Shown piece after piece: positions 50,866 to 58,547 of a stretch of DNA of 64,000 nt. The stretch covers positions 27,777 to 91,776 of the forward strand of contig VXMD01000026.1 of NCBI GenBank assembly GCA_009841255.1. The letters run 5' to 3'. Each line of letters opens with the position of its first letter. Positions within the stretch are counted from its first letter, which is position 1. The stretch is from Candidatus Poribacteria bacterium. GTDB taxonomy: Bacteria > Poribacteria > WGA-4E > WGA-3G. The translations under genes were made by a program, and so were the position numbers. The notes beneath the pieces are model-generated. The model ran no database searches. It worked only from the letters and a program-made list of their open reading frames with translations, and had not been told where the DNA came from.

Positions 50866-53400
50866 CTACTTCCGAATCAACATCTTGTGTGTTGCTGTGA
50901 AGTCTCCTGCAAACAGGGTAAAAAAATAAACGCCGCTCGCCACGTGTTCTCCCCGCGCATTTCGACCATCCCAATATGCTGCACGACTTCTGCTGTGATA
51001 CATTCCCGCAGGTCGATGCCCCAGGTCCAACGTCCTCACCAATATCCCATCCATAGAATAGATGTGCAGCGCCACTTCCGCAGGTTCAGAGAGTTGATAG
51101 GGTATCCATGTCTCCGGGTTAAACGGGTTCGGATAGTTAGCTAAGAGACGGGTTTCTGTCGGAAGTGCTAAGGTTGCGAGGAGTTGTTCAAACGCGACGA
51201 CACCTCTTTTCACGACCGCAATATGAAGGTGTGAAGAATCGACATGAAGATTATAGTTTTTCGCTTGTCTAATCCAGTTCTGTAAATCTGTTGCTGTGAA
51301 GGCATGCGTCTCTTGCGTGTATAGCGCAGGGGCTGCGGAAACGTCAGGTAACACACTCGCAACCAAGAGAAGATCGGCTATATTGACGACGCCATCTCTG
51401 TTGACATCCGGGTTTCTATGAACCTGACCCTTAATGGTTTTACCGAAATTGGAAGCGACCAACACAAGGTCCGCAATATTAACCGTTCCATCGCGATTGA
51501 CATCGGCACGGTTCTGGGAAAGTAAGGCGTTATTTGCTTTAAGTGTGTAGTTCTGCCGTGTAATGTTTCCATGGACATCAATCACTTGGAGCACGATGTC
51601 ATTAATGTGGCGGGTCGTTAAAGTTGGGGTGCTGAACGCAAGGGTACGACTTCGGGTGTTTAAAGCCTTACAACTGTGTAACTTACTGCCGTGAGCTGGG
51701 TCCGTCGCGAGTGTCGGGACGAGTAACTGGGCTTGATGGATACCATCTGCATCCGTTATTCTAAATTGGAGCGTGAGGTTTCTGGCGTTTGGAAGGTAAG
51801 CCGCCGGTGTCAGCATCTGAATCGTCGTTGGTTCATCAAAGGCGGTTTGGTCGGTGTTAAAAAAACGATGCGCGTCCAGCCAGCTTGTGGCGCACCTGGA
51901 CAATCGGTCAGGGGCGGCACCGTAGGACATGATGTATGCATCGTTGCGAAAGTCGTGTTCTAAGCCGAAGGCGTGGCCGAGTTCATGTGCTGTCACGACG
52001 TTGCCATACGCGCCATCAACGCACAGACCGGACGCAGGAATGACAGCATATCCGCCTTTCCCCCTGATCAAGTTTTCGTTTTGAAGCCAGTCACCACCGC
52101 CGATCCCACATTTATCCTTCCCTCCAATGAACTCACTACTGATGTCCGTAACGATAAGATAGACATGCCGGTCCATATCGAACTGGGAAGCGATTTCTGC
52201 GTGGACTTTGGCTGCAGTATCTGTATGGTAATACCGGTCCCTGAACTGCCCATCAACGCGATAGACAAGCATGTCTCCACTTTCATCGGTTTCATACGTG
52301 AAGGTTTTCCGACCGAATCCGTCGCGCTCCATCTGGTCTGCATAAAAGCGTTGCACATTTCTGATGCGTGTATCCAGTTTTCGCCAGATCCCCGGTTGCA
52401 TGCTGCGGTCTCGTGGGAGGAAGTAGACGATTCGCACGATATCCTGGGGCGTAGAACGGTATGGCGTGATATCCCAGATTCGGAGCGTTTCGTCCTCGCC
52501 ACCGCTGATAAGTGTGCCTCCGTCCGAGGAGAAGTCGGTGGCTTTCACCCACCCGCTGTGGCTCGTGAGCGTCCCATTTTTTTCACCGGTGTCAACCCCC
52601 CAGAGGTTTACGGCTTCATAACCTGTGCTTGCGAGGAGGCGACTATCGGGTGAAAAACGGATCGTGTGTACTGTTGCACCGACACGCAGGGTGCCGAGAT
52701 GCCCCCAATTCTGAGTGTCCCACAACTGAATTTGTCCCTTATACCCAGCACTCGCGAGGATTCGGGCGTTCGAGGAGAACTGAACCGTATAGACGGTCCT
52801 GGGATCCGCACGGAGTTGCGTAACAGTCCGTTGACTTTGAACGTTCCAGACGTGAACTTGTCCGCTGGCATCTCCTGTAGCAATCAGTTTACCACCAGGG
52901 GAAAAGGCGACTGTCCATATCCACTCGTCGTGTCGAAGTGTGGATATCTCGGACCAATTGCGGGTATCCCAAAATTTGACATGCACCCCCACAGTGGCGA
53001 GGTGTCGTCCATTCGGTGAAAACGCTACCGCTTTGATTTGTGAACGGGTCCGGTCGCTGATGTGTTGAAGATGCCTGATTTCTATCCGTTGCGAAACGTC
53101 CCACACTCTGAAGGTGTAGTCATCGCTGCCACTGACCAGCCACCGCCCATTCGGAGAAAAGGTCATTGCATTGACCTGATCGACATGCCCTCTGAGGGTC
53201 GTGACTGTATCGTTTTGCAAATCCCACAATTTTATTTCGCCATTCTCCCCCGCACTTGCGATGAGGGAAGGATTTGTTGGGGAATATGCAAGCGTCTGGA
53301 CGCTGCTGCCGTGTCTAAATATGGTGTGTTCTTGGGCAAAGGTGGTAAATGGCAGCGTTAGCAACGCTGTTATTGTGAGAAAAAGATGCTTAAATTGCAT
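50866..53400 (-). CDS. Secreted WD40-propeller/zinc metalloprotease/dockerin protein with sorting-type tail
   Basis: About 844 residues. A signal peptide (1-22, ending TTFA) is followed by seven or eight WD40 blades (25-320, for example MTFSPNGRWLVSGSDDYTFR), a metzincin-like metalloprotease domain with HELGHAFGLEH at about 472-482 and a methionine turn IMSYG, two dockerin-type loops (about 632-690) and a C-terminal NYPNPFNPETW/Ig-like tail (755-844) typical of Poribacterial surface proteins. The zinc ligands are the three histidines of HExxHxxGLxH. The frame extends upstream to 53490 but the signal peptide begins at the ATG at 53400. It is divergently placed against no gene and follows the Ldh genes on the same strand. 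Confidence 0.88.
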   Translation of the reverse strand: MQFKHLFLTITALLTLPFTTFAQEHTIFRHGSSVQTLAYSPTNPSLIASAGENGEIKLWDLQNDTVTTLRGHVDQVNAMTFSPNGRWLVSGSDDYTFRVWDVSQRIEIRHLQHISDRTRSQIKAVAFSPNGRHLATVGVHVKFWDTRNWSEISTLRHDEWIWTVAFSPGGKLIATGDASGQVHVWNVQSQRTVTQLRADPRTVYTVQFSSNARILASAGYKGQIQLWDTQNWGHLGTLRVGATVHTIRFSPDSRLLASTGYEAVNLWGVDTGEKNGTLTSHSGWVKATDFSSDGGTLISGGEDETLRIWDITPYRSTPQDIVRIVYFLPRDRSMQPGIWRKLDTRIRNVQRFYADQMERDGFGRKTFTYETDESGDMLVYRVDGQFRDRYYHTDTAAKVHAEIASQFDMDRHVYLIVTDISSEFIGGKDKCGIGGGDWLQNENLIRGKGGYAVIPASGLCVDGAYGNVVTAHELGHAFGLEHDFRNDAYIMSYGAAPDRLSRCATSWLDAHRFFNTDQTAFDEPTTIQMLTPAAYLPNARNLTLQFRITDADGIHQAQLLVPTLATDPAHGSKLHSCKALNTRSRTLAFSTPTLTTRHINDIVLQVIDVHGNITRQNYTLKANNALLSQNRADVNRDGTVNIADLVLVASNFGKTIKGQVHRNPDVNRDGVVNIADLLLVASVLPDVSAAPALYTQETHAFTATDLQNWIRQAKNYNLHVDSSHLHIAVVKRGVVAFEQLLATLALPTETRLLANYPNPFNPETWIPYQLSEPAEVALHIYSMDGILVRTLDLGHRPAGMYHSRSRAAYWDGRNARGEHVASGVYFFTLFAGDFTATHKMLIRK

Positions 53401-53447
53401 ATTTCTAACGATGGACCTCTGCGAGACGGCTCCATTGCAAGACGAGA

Positions 53448-54485
53448 TTACAAGGCTTGCACCATAGGAACATTCCATTTTTCGGCACATTCGCGAAGTT
53501 GCTGATAGATGGTATCGGGGACATCAATCCCGCTTGCGAGGCGGTGTGCTCGGGTATTTGCTTCAAAATCTCCGGGTACTAACACTTCATCGAAACCGGG
53601 AGCAGGGGGTGTTGCCTTGATTGTGTCTAAAAGCGCACGAACCCCTTTTTGGTATTCTTCGAGGAGTGTGAACGCATTGACATCAATCACCTGCATGTAG
53701 AGACCGCCCATCTGTCCAGCCTCAACGTTAAATGTTCCTGCCAATCCACCGAGTAGGCAGACGAAGAGGGAGAGTGCATAGCCTTTGTGCCTCCCGAAAG
53801 CGAGGAGGTGTCCACCGTCGCGGTACTCAGCAGTTTTAGTGGTAGGATTTCCGTCTTTGTCAACAACACAACCCTCCGGCAGATCCCGATTTTCGCTGTC
53901 GGCAACGTAGGTTTTGCCGTTTGCGATCATACTGGTTGCGAAGTCGATAAGAAAGGGTGTATCGTCGCCCGTTGGTACGCCGATGGCGATCGGATTCGTA
54001 CCGAGTGCACCAACAGCACCCCCAAATGGGAGGATACGTCCGCCCCCTTTTGAACCGCCCCCAACGGTGATGATTCCGATATATCCTGCTTCGGCGGCTT
54101 CTTGTGCGTATTCTCCGACTCTACCGATATGCCCCGTCTGAGTGAGCGTCGCGAAACAGGTTCGTGCGGTTTTCGCTTTTTCGATTGCGCGTCGGATCGA
54201 ATAGCGGGCGGTATAGTGTCCGAAGCCGTTCCCACCATCAATATGGAGCGTGTTGTCTGTTTCCTGTAGCACAGCGGGTTCGGCATCAGGACGGATACCG
54301 CCGCCCTCAATCCCATCAAGGTAGGAGGGAATCCGAAGCACGCCGTGCGAATCGTGTCCAGCGAGGTTCGCTTTTATCAGAATCTCGGCAACGTTATCGG
54401 CGATGTGCTGCGGTGTGCCTGCCGCTACAAATAGGTTATTCGTAAATGCCTGAAGGCCTGCGACTTCAAATAGGTGCCTTTCCAT
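53448..54485 (-). CDS. Ldh family (malate/L-lactate/ureidoglycolate-type) oxidoreductase, copy A
   Basis: A 345-residue NAD(P)-dependent oxidoreductase of the LDH2/MDG2 fold: ANLAGHDSHGVLRIPSYL near 35-55 with the catalytic histidine, GNGFGHYTARYS, GGGSKGGGRILPFGG and the C-terminal GRHKGYALSLFVCLLGGL. The family reduces 2-oxoacids or cyclic imino acids such as delta1-pyrroline-2-carboxylate. It lies directly downstream of a close paralogue (54689-55762). The ATG follows a family 1 repeat (AAGG, 12-nt spacer), which is the only ribosome-binding-like sequence. Confidence 0.92.
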   Translation of the reverse strand: MERHLFEVAGLQAFTNNLFVAAGTPQHIADNVAEILIKANLAGHDSHGVLRIPSYLDGIEGGGIRPDAEPAVLQETDNTLHIDGGNGFGHYTARYSIRRAIEKAKTARTCFATLTQTGHIGRVGEYAQEAAEAGYIGIITVGGGSKGGGRILPFGGAVGALGTNPIAIGVPTGDDTPFLIDFATSMIANGKTYVADSENRDLPEGCVVDKDGNPTTKTAEYRDGGHLLAFGRHKGYALSLFVCLLGGLAGTFNVEAGQMGGLYMQVIDVNAFTLLEEYQKGVRALLDTIKATPPAPGFDEVLVPGDFEANTRAHRLASGIDVPDTIYQQLRECAEKWNVPMVQAL

Positions 54486-54602
54486 TTTTTAAAGTTTCCT
54501 TGCGGTTCGATAAGGCGGGTCTGAATCTTAGCGTGCCTTTCCGTAATCCGCCCTCCATTTCATTACGGATTTTAAAGTTTCCTTGCGGTTCAGTCAGGTT
54601 GG
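54486..54602 (-). repeat. Family 1 leader repeat before Ldh copy A, plus an orphan 3' end
   Basis: One copy runs from about 54568 (ATCCGTAATGAAATGG on the minus strand) to the ATG at 54485, with a GGCGG/CCGCC stem and a 12-nt spacer. A second CTGAACCGCAAGG end at 54580-54602 has no start codon behind it. Confidence 0.8.
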
Positions 54603-54664
54603 TTATCAGTTACCAGTAGCCTCTTTAACTGAAAACTGGTAACTGAAAACTGGTAACTATTCCT
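54603..54664. repeat. Family 2 short copy
   Basis: GGTTATCAGTTACCAG and CTGGTAACTGAAAACTGGTA are mutually inverted heptad-like termini with almost no interior. Confidence 0.55.
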
Positions 54665-54673
54665 TCGTTGTTA

Positions 54674-54697
54674 CTCCGCAAGATATAATTAAAAACC
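54674..54697 (+). repeat. Family 1 3' end supplying the stop codon of Ldh copy B
   Basis: CTCCGCAAGATATAATTAAA in plus orientation; its TTA at 54689-54691 is the TAA of the minus-strand gene, which ends Phe-stop. Confidence 0.65.
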
Positions 54698-55762
54698 GTA
54701 GTGTGCCTTGTCGTCTTCCTCAACAGTGTCCTCACCGATGGAAATACCGAGTTTATCTGCGCACTCTTGAAGTTGGTTGTAGATGGTATTAGGTATTTCA
54801 ACGCCTTCTACTAACCGCTGTGTGCGGAATTGGTGTTCAAAATCACCGGGGACAAGCACTTCGTCGAATCCAGGTGCTGGCGGTGTGGCTTTGATGCCGT
54901 CTAAGAAGGCGCGCACGCCTTTCTGGTATTCCTCAACCGGCGTGAAAGCGTTGACATCAATGGCTTGCATGAAAGTGCCGCCCATCCTACCGCTCTCAAT
55001 ATCGAATGTTCCTGCTAACCCACCAAGGAGACAGGTGAACATAGCGAGTGCGTAACCCTTGTGTTTTCCGAATGCGAGGAGCGAACCGCCATCATAGAAG
55101 TCAGCAGGCTTGACGCTCGGCATCCCGTTTTTATCGAGAATACAGCCCTCTGGTAAATCGATACCTTTGCTCCGGGCGACCTGTATCTTTCCCTCGGCAA
55201 CCATGCTCGTTGCGTAGTCAACGATAAAGGGACTGTCGTCGCCAGTCGGCACGCCCAAAGCGATCGGATTTGTGCTGAAAGTGCCGTGGGCACCGCCATA
55301 AGGAACTGTCGGTCCCCCGCCTTTACCGCCTGAGCCGACGCTAATAAGTCCAATACATCCGGCTTTCGCTGCCGCTTCTGCGTACTCACCCAAACGTCCG
55401 ATATGTCCGGTGTTGCTGATACTGACAGAGCAGGAGACAGCGGTTTTTGCTTTCTCAATGGCTTTACTAATTGACCAGCGTGAGATGTAATGTCCGAAGC
55501 CGCGTTGTCCATCAACGCGTAAGGTATTCGGAGTTTCTGCGAGGACTTTGGGTTCCGCAGCAGGGTCCAATTGTCCGGCATCAATGCCGCGTAGATAAGC
55601 GGGGACGCGCAGCACGCCGTGTGAGTCGTGACCCGCCAGGTTGGCATTAACAAGGATTTCGGAGACATCCTCTGCAATGTGTCGCGACGCGCCAGCGGCG
55701 ACGAAGATGTTGCGTGCGATAGCGTGAAGGTGTGCTGCCTGAAGTAGATGCGTTTTTTCCAT
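54689..55762 (-). CDS. Ldh family (malate/L-lactate/ureidoglycolate-type) oxidoreductase, copy B
   Basis: A 357-residue paralogue of the protein at 53448-54485, with the same order of motifs (ANLAGHDSHGVLRVPAYL, GQRGFGHYISRWS, GSGGKGGGPTVPYGG, GKHKGYALAMFTCLLGGLAG). The C terminus is about a dozen residues longer (EDTVEEDDKAHYGF) and ends at a TAA located inside a family 1 repeat end, so part of the tail may be repeat-generated. The ATG follows another family 1 repeat with a 12-nt spacer. The pair could reduce imino acids for the neighbouring hydroxyproline-like pathway; this is inference. Confidence 0.92.
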   Translation of the reverse strand: MEKTHLLQAAHLHAIARNIFVAAGASRHIAEDVSEILVNANLAGHDSHGVLRVPAYLRGIDAGQLDPAAEPKVLAETPNTLRVDGQRGFGHYISRWSISKAIEKAKTAVSCSVSISNTGHIGRLGEYAEAAAKAGCIGLISVGSGGKGGGPTVPYGGAHGTFSTNPIALGVPTGDDSPFIVDYATSMVAEGKIQVARSKGIDLPEGCILDKNGMPSVKPADFYDGGSLLAFGKHKGYALAMFTCLLGGLAGTFDIESGRMGGTFMQAIDVNAFTPVEEYQKGVRAFLDGIKATPPAPGFDEVLVPGDFEHQFRTQRLVEGVEIPNTIYNQLQECADKLGISIGEDTVEEDDKAHYGF

Positions 55763-55872
55763 GTTTTTAATTTTCCTTGCGGTTCGTTGAGATGGGTTAA
55801 TCGTTCAAGGTGATTTCCGTAGAGTTGAAAAAATACCCAAGCAAAAACCCCTCCATTTCATTACGGGCTTGC
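55763..55872 (-). repeat. Family 1 leader repeat before Ldh copy B
   Basis: From GCCCGTAATGAAATGGAGG (minus strand, 55872) to the ATG at 55762, with CCCAAGCAA-type unit and end AACGAACCGCAAGG plus 12 nt. Confidence 0.8.
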
Positions 55873-55934
55873 GATTTCTGGCTTTTTTATATTTTATACG
55901 ATCCGCTTTTTTTGTCAATTGAATTGTGCGTTCA

Positions 55935-56158
55935 ATCCGTAGCCAACAACAATCCGCAGAAATCCGCAGGAATCCGCAGAAATCCGCAGGAATCCGCAGA
56001 AATGCCCAAGCAATACGCAGAAACACCCTATCAAAAACACCCCAAGCAAAACTTTCTTCGCATTGGATTTCAGCGTTTGCAAAGACACGCAGGCGGATAT
56101 AAGGAACACACGTCAAAGTTCAAACACATGTTGTTCCTCCGCAAGGTAAAATTAAGAG
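55935..56158 (+). repeat. Family 1 leader repeat, long copy with ATCCGCAG tandem units
   Basis: GTAGCCAACAACAATCCGCAG followed by five ATCCGCAG(A/G)A units, CCCAAGCAA units, an insert AACTTTCTTCGCATTGG shared with the copy at 63591-63754, paired AGGAACA/TGTTGTTCCT arms and CCGCAAGGTAAAATTAA. No gene follows in this direction. Confidence 0.75.
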
Positions 56159-56172
56159 GTTAAAGATGAGTC

Positions 56173-56268
56173 GAAACCGTAGCCTGCAATATCGGCGCAG
56201 GCGAGTCTTGAGGAAAGCAATTGAAATATCAAACACACGTCATTCCTCCGCAAGGTAAGATTAAAAAG
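56173..56268 (+). repeat. Family 1 leader repeat ending over the stop of the cyclodeaminase-family gene
   Basis: GTAGCCTGCAATATCGG to CCGCAAGGTAAGATTAAAAA, with GAGGAA/TTCCTC arms next to the CCGCAAGG. The TTA at 56261-56263 is the minus-strand TAA stop. Confidence 0.75.
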
Positions 56269-57229
56269 CCAGGTCAACGACGATGCCTAATCCTTTGGCT
56301 TCCGCCTCTGAGAGCACTACGGATCCCGCGACTGCATCTTGCACCGCCACGCCGACTGATTTGAAGAATGTGATTTCATCGTTTGATTGGCGTCCCTGCT
56401 TGTCGTCGTTGACGATTTCGCCGATTTCGGCATCAATGTCAGCGTTCGGAATAATCAGGTCTCCCGCCTCTTCCAAACAGGCATCCCGCGAATCGACAAC
56501 GATTCGGTCTGCCCTTCTTATTGTTGTCGTATCGACTTCCCGTTTTTCTGGCACAAACGTACCGACGGCTGTGATGTGTGTACCCGGTTGTAAGGCATTT
56601 CCATCGAAAAGTGGGGTCGCCGATGTTGTCGCACAGATGACGATGTCTGCGTCCGCTACGACCTGTTCGGGATTTGATACGGGATTGACGCTTGGAGCAT
56701 CCGTCCACTCTGAAATCTCTGTGGCAAGGCGTTGTGCGGAGGCTTTGGTCCGACTGATGAGATTGACACGCTCGATGTCTCTGACCGCCATCACCGCCTG
56801 CAATTGTGCCCTTGCTTGGACGCCTGCTCCAAACAAGCCAACCATTTTCGCGTCCTGTCGAGCGAGTAGGTCTGCGGCTACGCCACCCCCGGCTCCTGTT
56901 CGGATAGCCGTGAGACTGCTCCCGTCCATGAATGCTTTTGGGAGTCCTGTCGCTGGATCCAGCACTAAAACTGTCGCGGTGATGCGCGGCAAGTCGAGGT
57001 TCGGATTGTCGTCATAAACCGAGACGACTTTAATACCGAACTCGTTGCGCTCGGGTAGGTGGGCAGGCATTAGGAGCATAACGCCTTTGTCTGTGGAGAT
57101 ATGTTGCCGTGGCGGCGCGGTCACTTTACCTGCCGAAAGTTGACCGTAGGCGTGCCGCATTGCATCAATCGCTTTGGGCATCGGCAAGGCTATTCGGACA
57201 TCGGCGGCGGATAAAATTCTGATGTGCAT
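56261..57229 (-). CDS. Ornithine cyclodeaminase/mu-crystallin family protein
   Basis: A 322-residue protein: GVMLLMPAHLPERNEFGIKV, GLPKAFMDGSSLTAIRTGAG (near 95-115) and the Rossmann motif VGLFGAGVQARAQLQAV (near 130). Family members are NAD(P)-dependent, and several act as delta1-pyrroline-2-carboxylate reductases rather than true cyclodeaminases. The gene starts 3 bases after the stop of an enolase-superfamily dehydratase gene, so the two are translationally linked. That pairing matches cis-3-hydroxyproline degradation in other bacteria, where the dehydratase product is delta1-pyrroline-2-carboxylate. The last codon and stop (Phe-TAA) lie in a repeat end. Confidence 0.88.
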   Translation of the reverse strand: MHIRILSAADVRIALPMPKAIDAMRHAYGQLSAGKVTAPPRQHISTDKGVMLLMPAHLPERNEFGIKVVSVYDDNPNLDLPRITATVLVLDPATGLPKAFMDGSSLTAIRTGAGGGVAADLLARQDAKMVGLFGAGVQARAQLQAVMAVRDIERVNLISRTKASAQRLATEISEWTDAPSVNPVSNPEQVVADADIVICATTSATPLFDGNALQPGTHITAVGTFVPEKREVDTTTIRRADRIVVDSRDACLEEAGDLIIPNADIDAEIGEIVNDDKQGRQSNDEITFFKSVGVAVQDAVAGSVVLSEAEAKGLGIVVDLAF

Positions 57230-57232
57230 AAA

Positions 57233-58336
57233 TTATTCCACGCGGACTATCGCTTCACCTAACACATCCATATCAGGCGTGATTCCTAAGCCGGGTTGCG
57301 TTGAGGCTGCCATCCTGCCGTTGGTGCGTTGCGGTGCCCCTTCCGCCGTGCTGACGGTGACGTAGCTATTGAAATCTGTCGCCGTGAAGAGAAATGCTGT
57401 CGGTGTACTGTGGGCGAGATGCGCAATAGCGGCGGTTGTAATATCGCCACCCCAGCTGTCTTCAATGGTCATTGCAATTCCGAGTTCAACACATAGATCC
57501 CTGGCGAGTTTTGCTTTAGTGAGTCCGCCGAATTTGCTTATCTTGATGTTGACGACATCCATCCCCCGATCGGCATGTCCGCGCAACAACGCGTGGATAC
57601 TGTCTATCGTTTCATCAAGAACGAAGAGGTGACCCGTACGCTGACGGATAGCAAGGCACTCTTCGTAGGAGAGACACGGTTGTTCGATGTAGACATCCAC
57701 GTCGCTTACACCTCGGACGACACGGGCGGCTTCGTGCATCAACCAACCCGTATTCGCATCCGCAATGAGGACATCTCCCGGGTACATCAGTTCGGCGACC
57801 GCTCGGATACGTTCAATATCGGTGTTCGGATCGCCGCCCACTTTCAACTGGAATTTACGATATCCTTCCGCACGATAGGTGGCAACTTTCGCCGCCATCT
57901 CGTCGGGGGATTGTTGGGAAATCGCACGATAGAGCATGAAATCCGACCCGTACCGCCCGCCGAGAAGCGTACAGACCGATTGATTGGAAACTTTGCCGAG
58001 AATATCCCAACACGCCATGTCAATTGCGGATTTCACGTACGGGTGTCCCTTGAGCGCGGTGTCCATGTGTTGGTTGAGCGGAAGCAGTTGTGTCGGGTCT
58101 TCGCCGATGAGGTGTGGTGCGAGTTCGGCGATCCCAGTGCGGGTACCTGTGGCATAGGCGGGGAGATAGAACGGTCCCAGCGGACAGACCTCGCCGTAGC
58201 CGGTGATGCCTGCGTCGGTTTCAATTGAGACGATGGTGCTGTCGAAAACAGATACGGATTTCCCGCCAGACCAGTTATAACTGCCTTCATAAAGCGGGAG
58301 ATCGACTTGATACGCTTTGATACATCGAATTTTCAT
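57233..58336 (-). CDS. Mandelate racemase/muconate lactonizing enzyme family (enolase superfamily), possible cis-3-hydroxyproline dehydratase
   Basis: A 367-residue enolase-superfamily protein. The likely acid/base lysine lies in FQLKVGGD near 163; metal ligands are in LIADANTGW (D about 193), VYIEQPCL (E about 218) and FVLDETID (D about 243); the second lysine lies in NIKISKFGG near 267. The MLE-type KxK arrangement fits racemases, cycloisomerases and cis-3-hydroxy-L-proline dehydratase. The partner cyclodeaminase-family gene makes the last option attractive. The ATG follows AATTAAAAAC, which looks like a decayed family 1 repeat end; no real ribosome binding site is present. Confidence 0.85.
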   Translation of the reverse strand: MKIRCIKAYQVDLPLYEGSYNWSGGKSVSVFDSTIVSIETDAGITGYGEVCPLGPFYLPAYATGTRTGIAELAPHLIGEDPTQLLPLNQHMDTALKGHPYVKSAIDMACWDILGKVSNQSVCTLLGGRYGSDFMLYRAISQQSPDEMAAKVATYRAEGYRKFQLKVGGDPNTDIERIRAVAELMYPGDVLIADANTGWLMHEAARVVRGVSDVDVYIEQPCLSYEECLAIRQRTGHLFVLDETIDSIHALLRGHADRGMDVVNIKISKFGGLTKAKLARDLCVELGIAMTIEDSWGGDITTAAIAHLAHSTPTAFLFTATDFNSYVTVSTAEGAPQRTNGRMAASTQPGLGITPDMDVLGEAIVRVE

Positions 58337-58547
58337 GTTTTTAATTGTGTGCCAAGTGTGAAATGCCGTGGTTGATGATTTAACGGTTCTCGCTTATGTT
58401 TCGTAAGCACCGTCGTTGCTTGCTCTCGGCTCTCACTAAGTTTTCTATATAATATTGGATATTGATAATAACATGCTTGGTAAAAACCGTCAAGGAAAGA
58501 TTTATGGACCGTGGCGGAAAAGCAGGAACATGCGGGAAAATAAGATA
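58337..58547. other. Intergenic stretch between dehydratase and DUF4159 genes
   Basis: No gene or clear signal is seen, apart from a possible repeat relic next to the ATG at 58336. Confidence 0.4.

Noticed and set aside
55940..55990. Regular ATCCGCAG(A/G)A repeats as a possible CRISPR array
   Set aside because: Units of 10 bp follow each other without unique spacers; they are tandem units within the family 1 repeat.
57575..58228. A 217-codon plus-strand frame opposite the enolase-superfamily gene
   Set aside because: Antisense shadow of a well conserved enzyme; no ribosome binding site or recognised motif.
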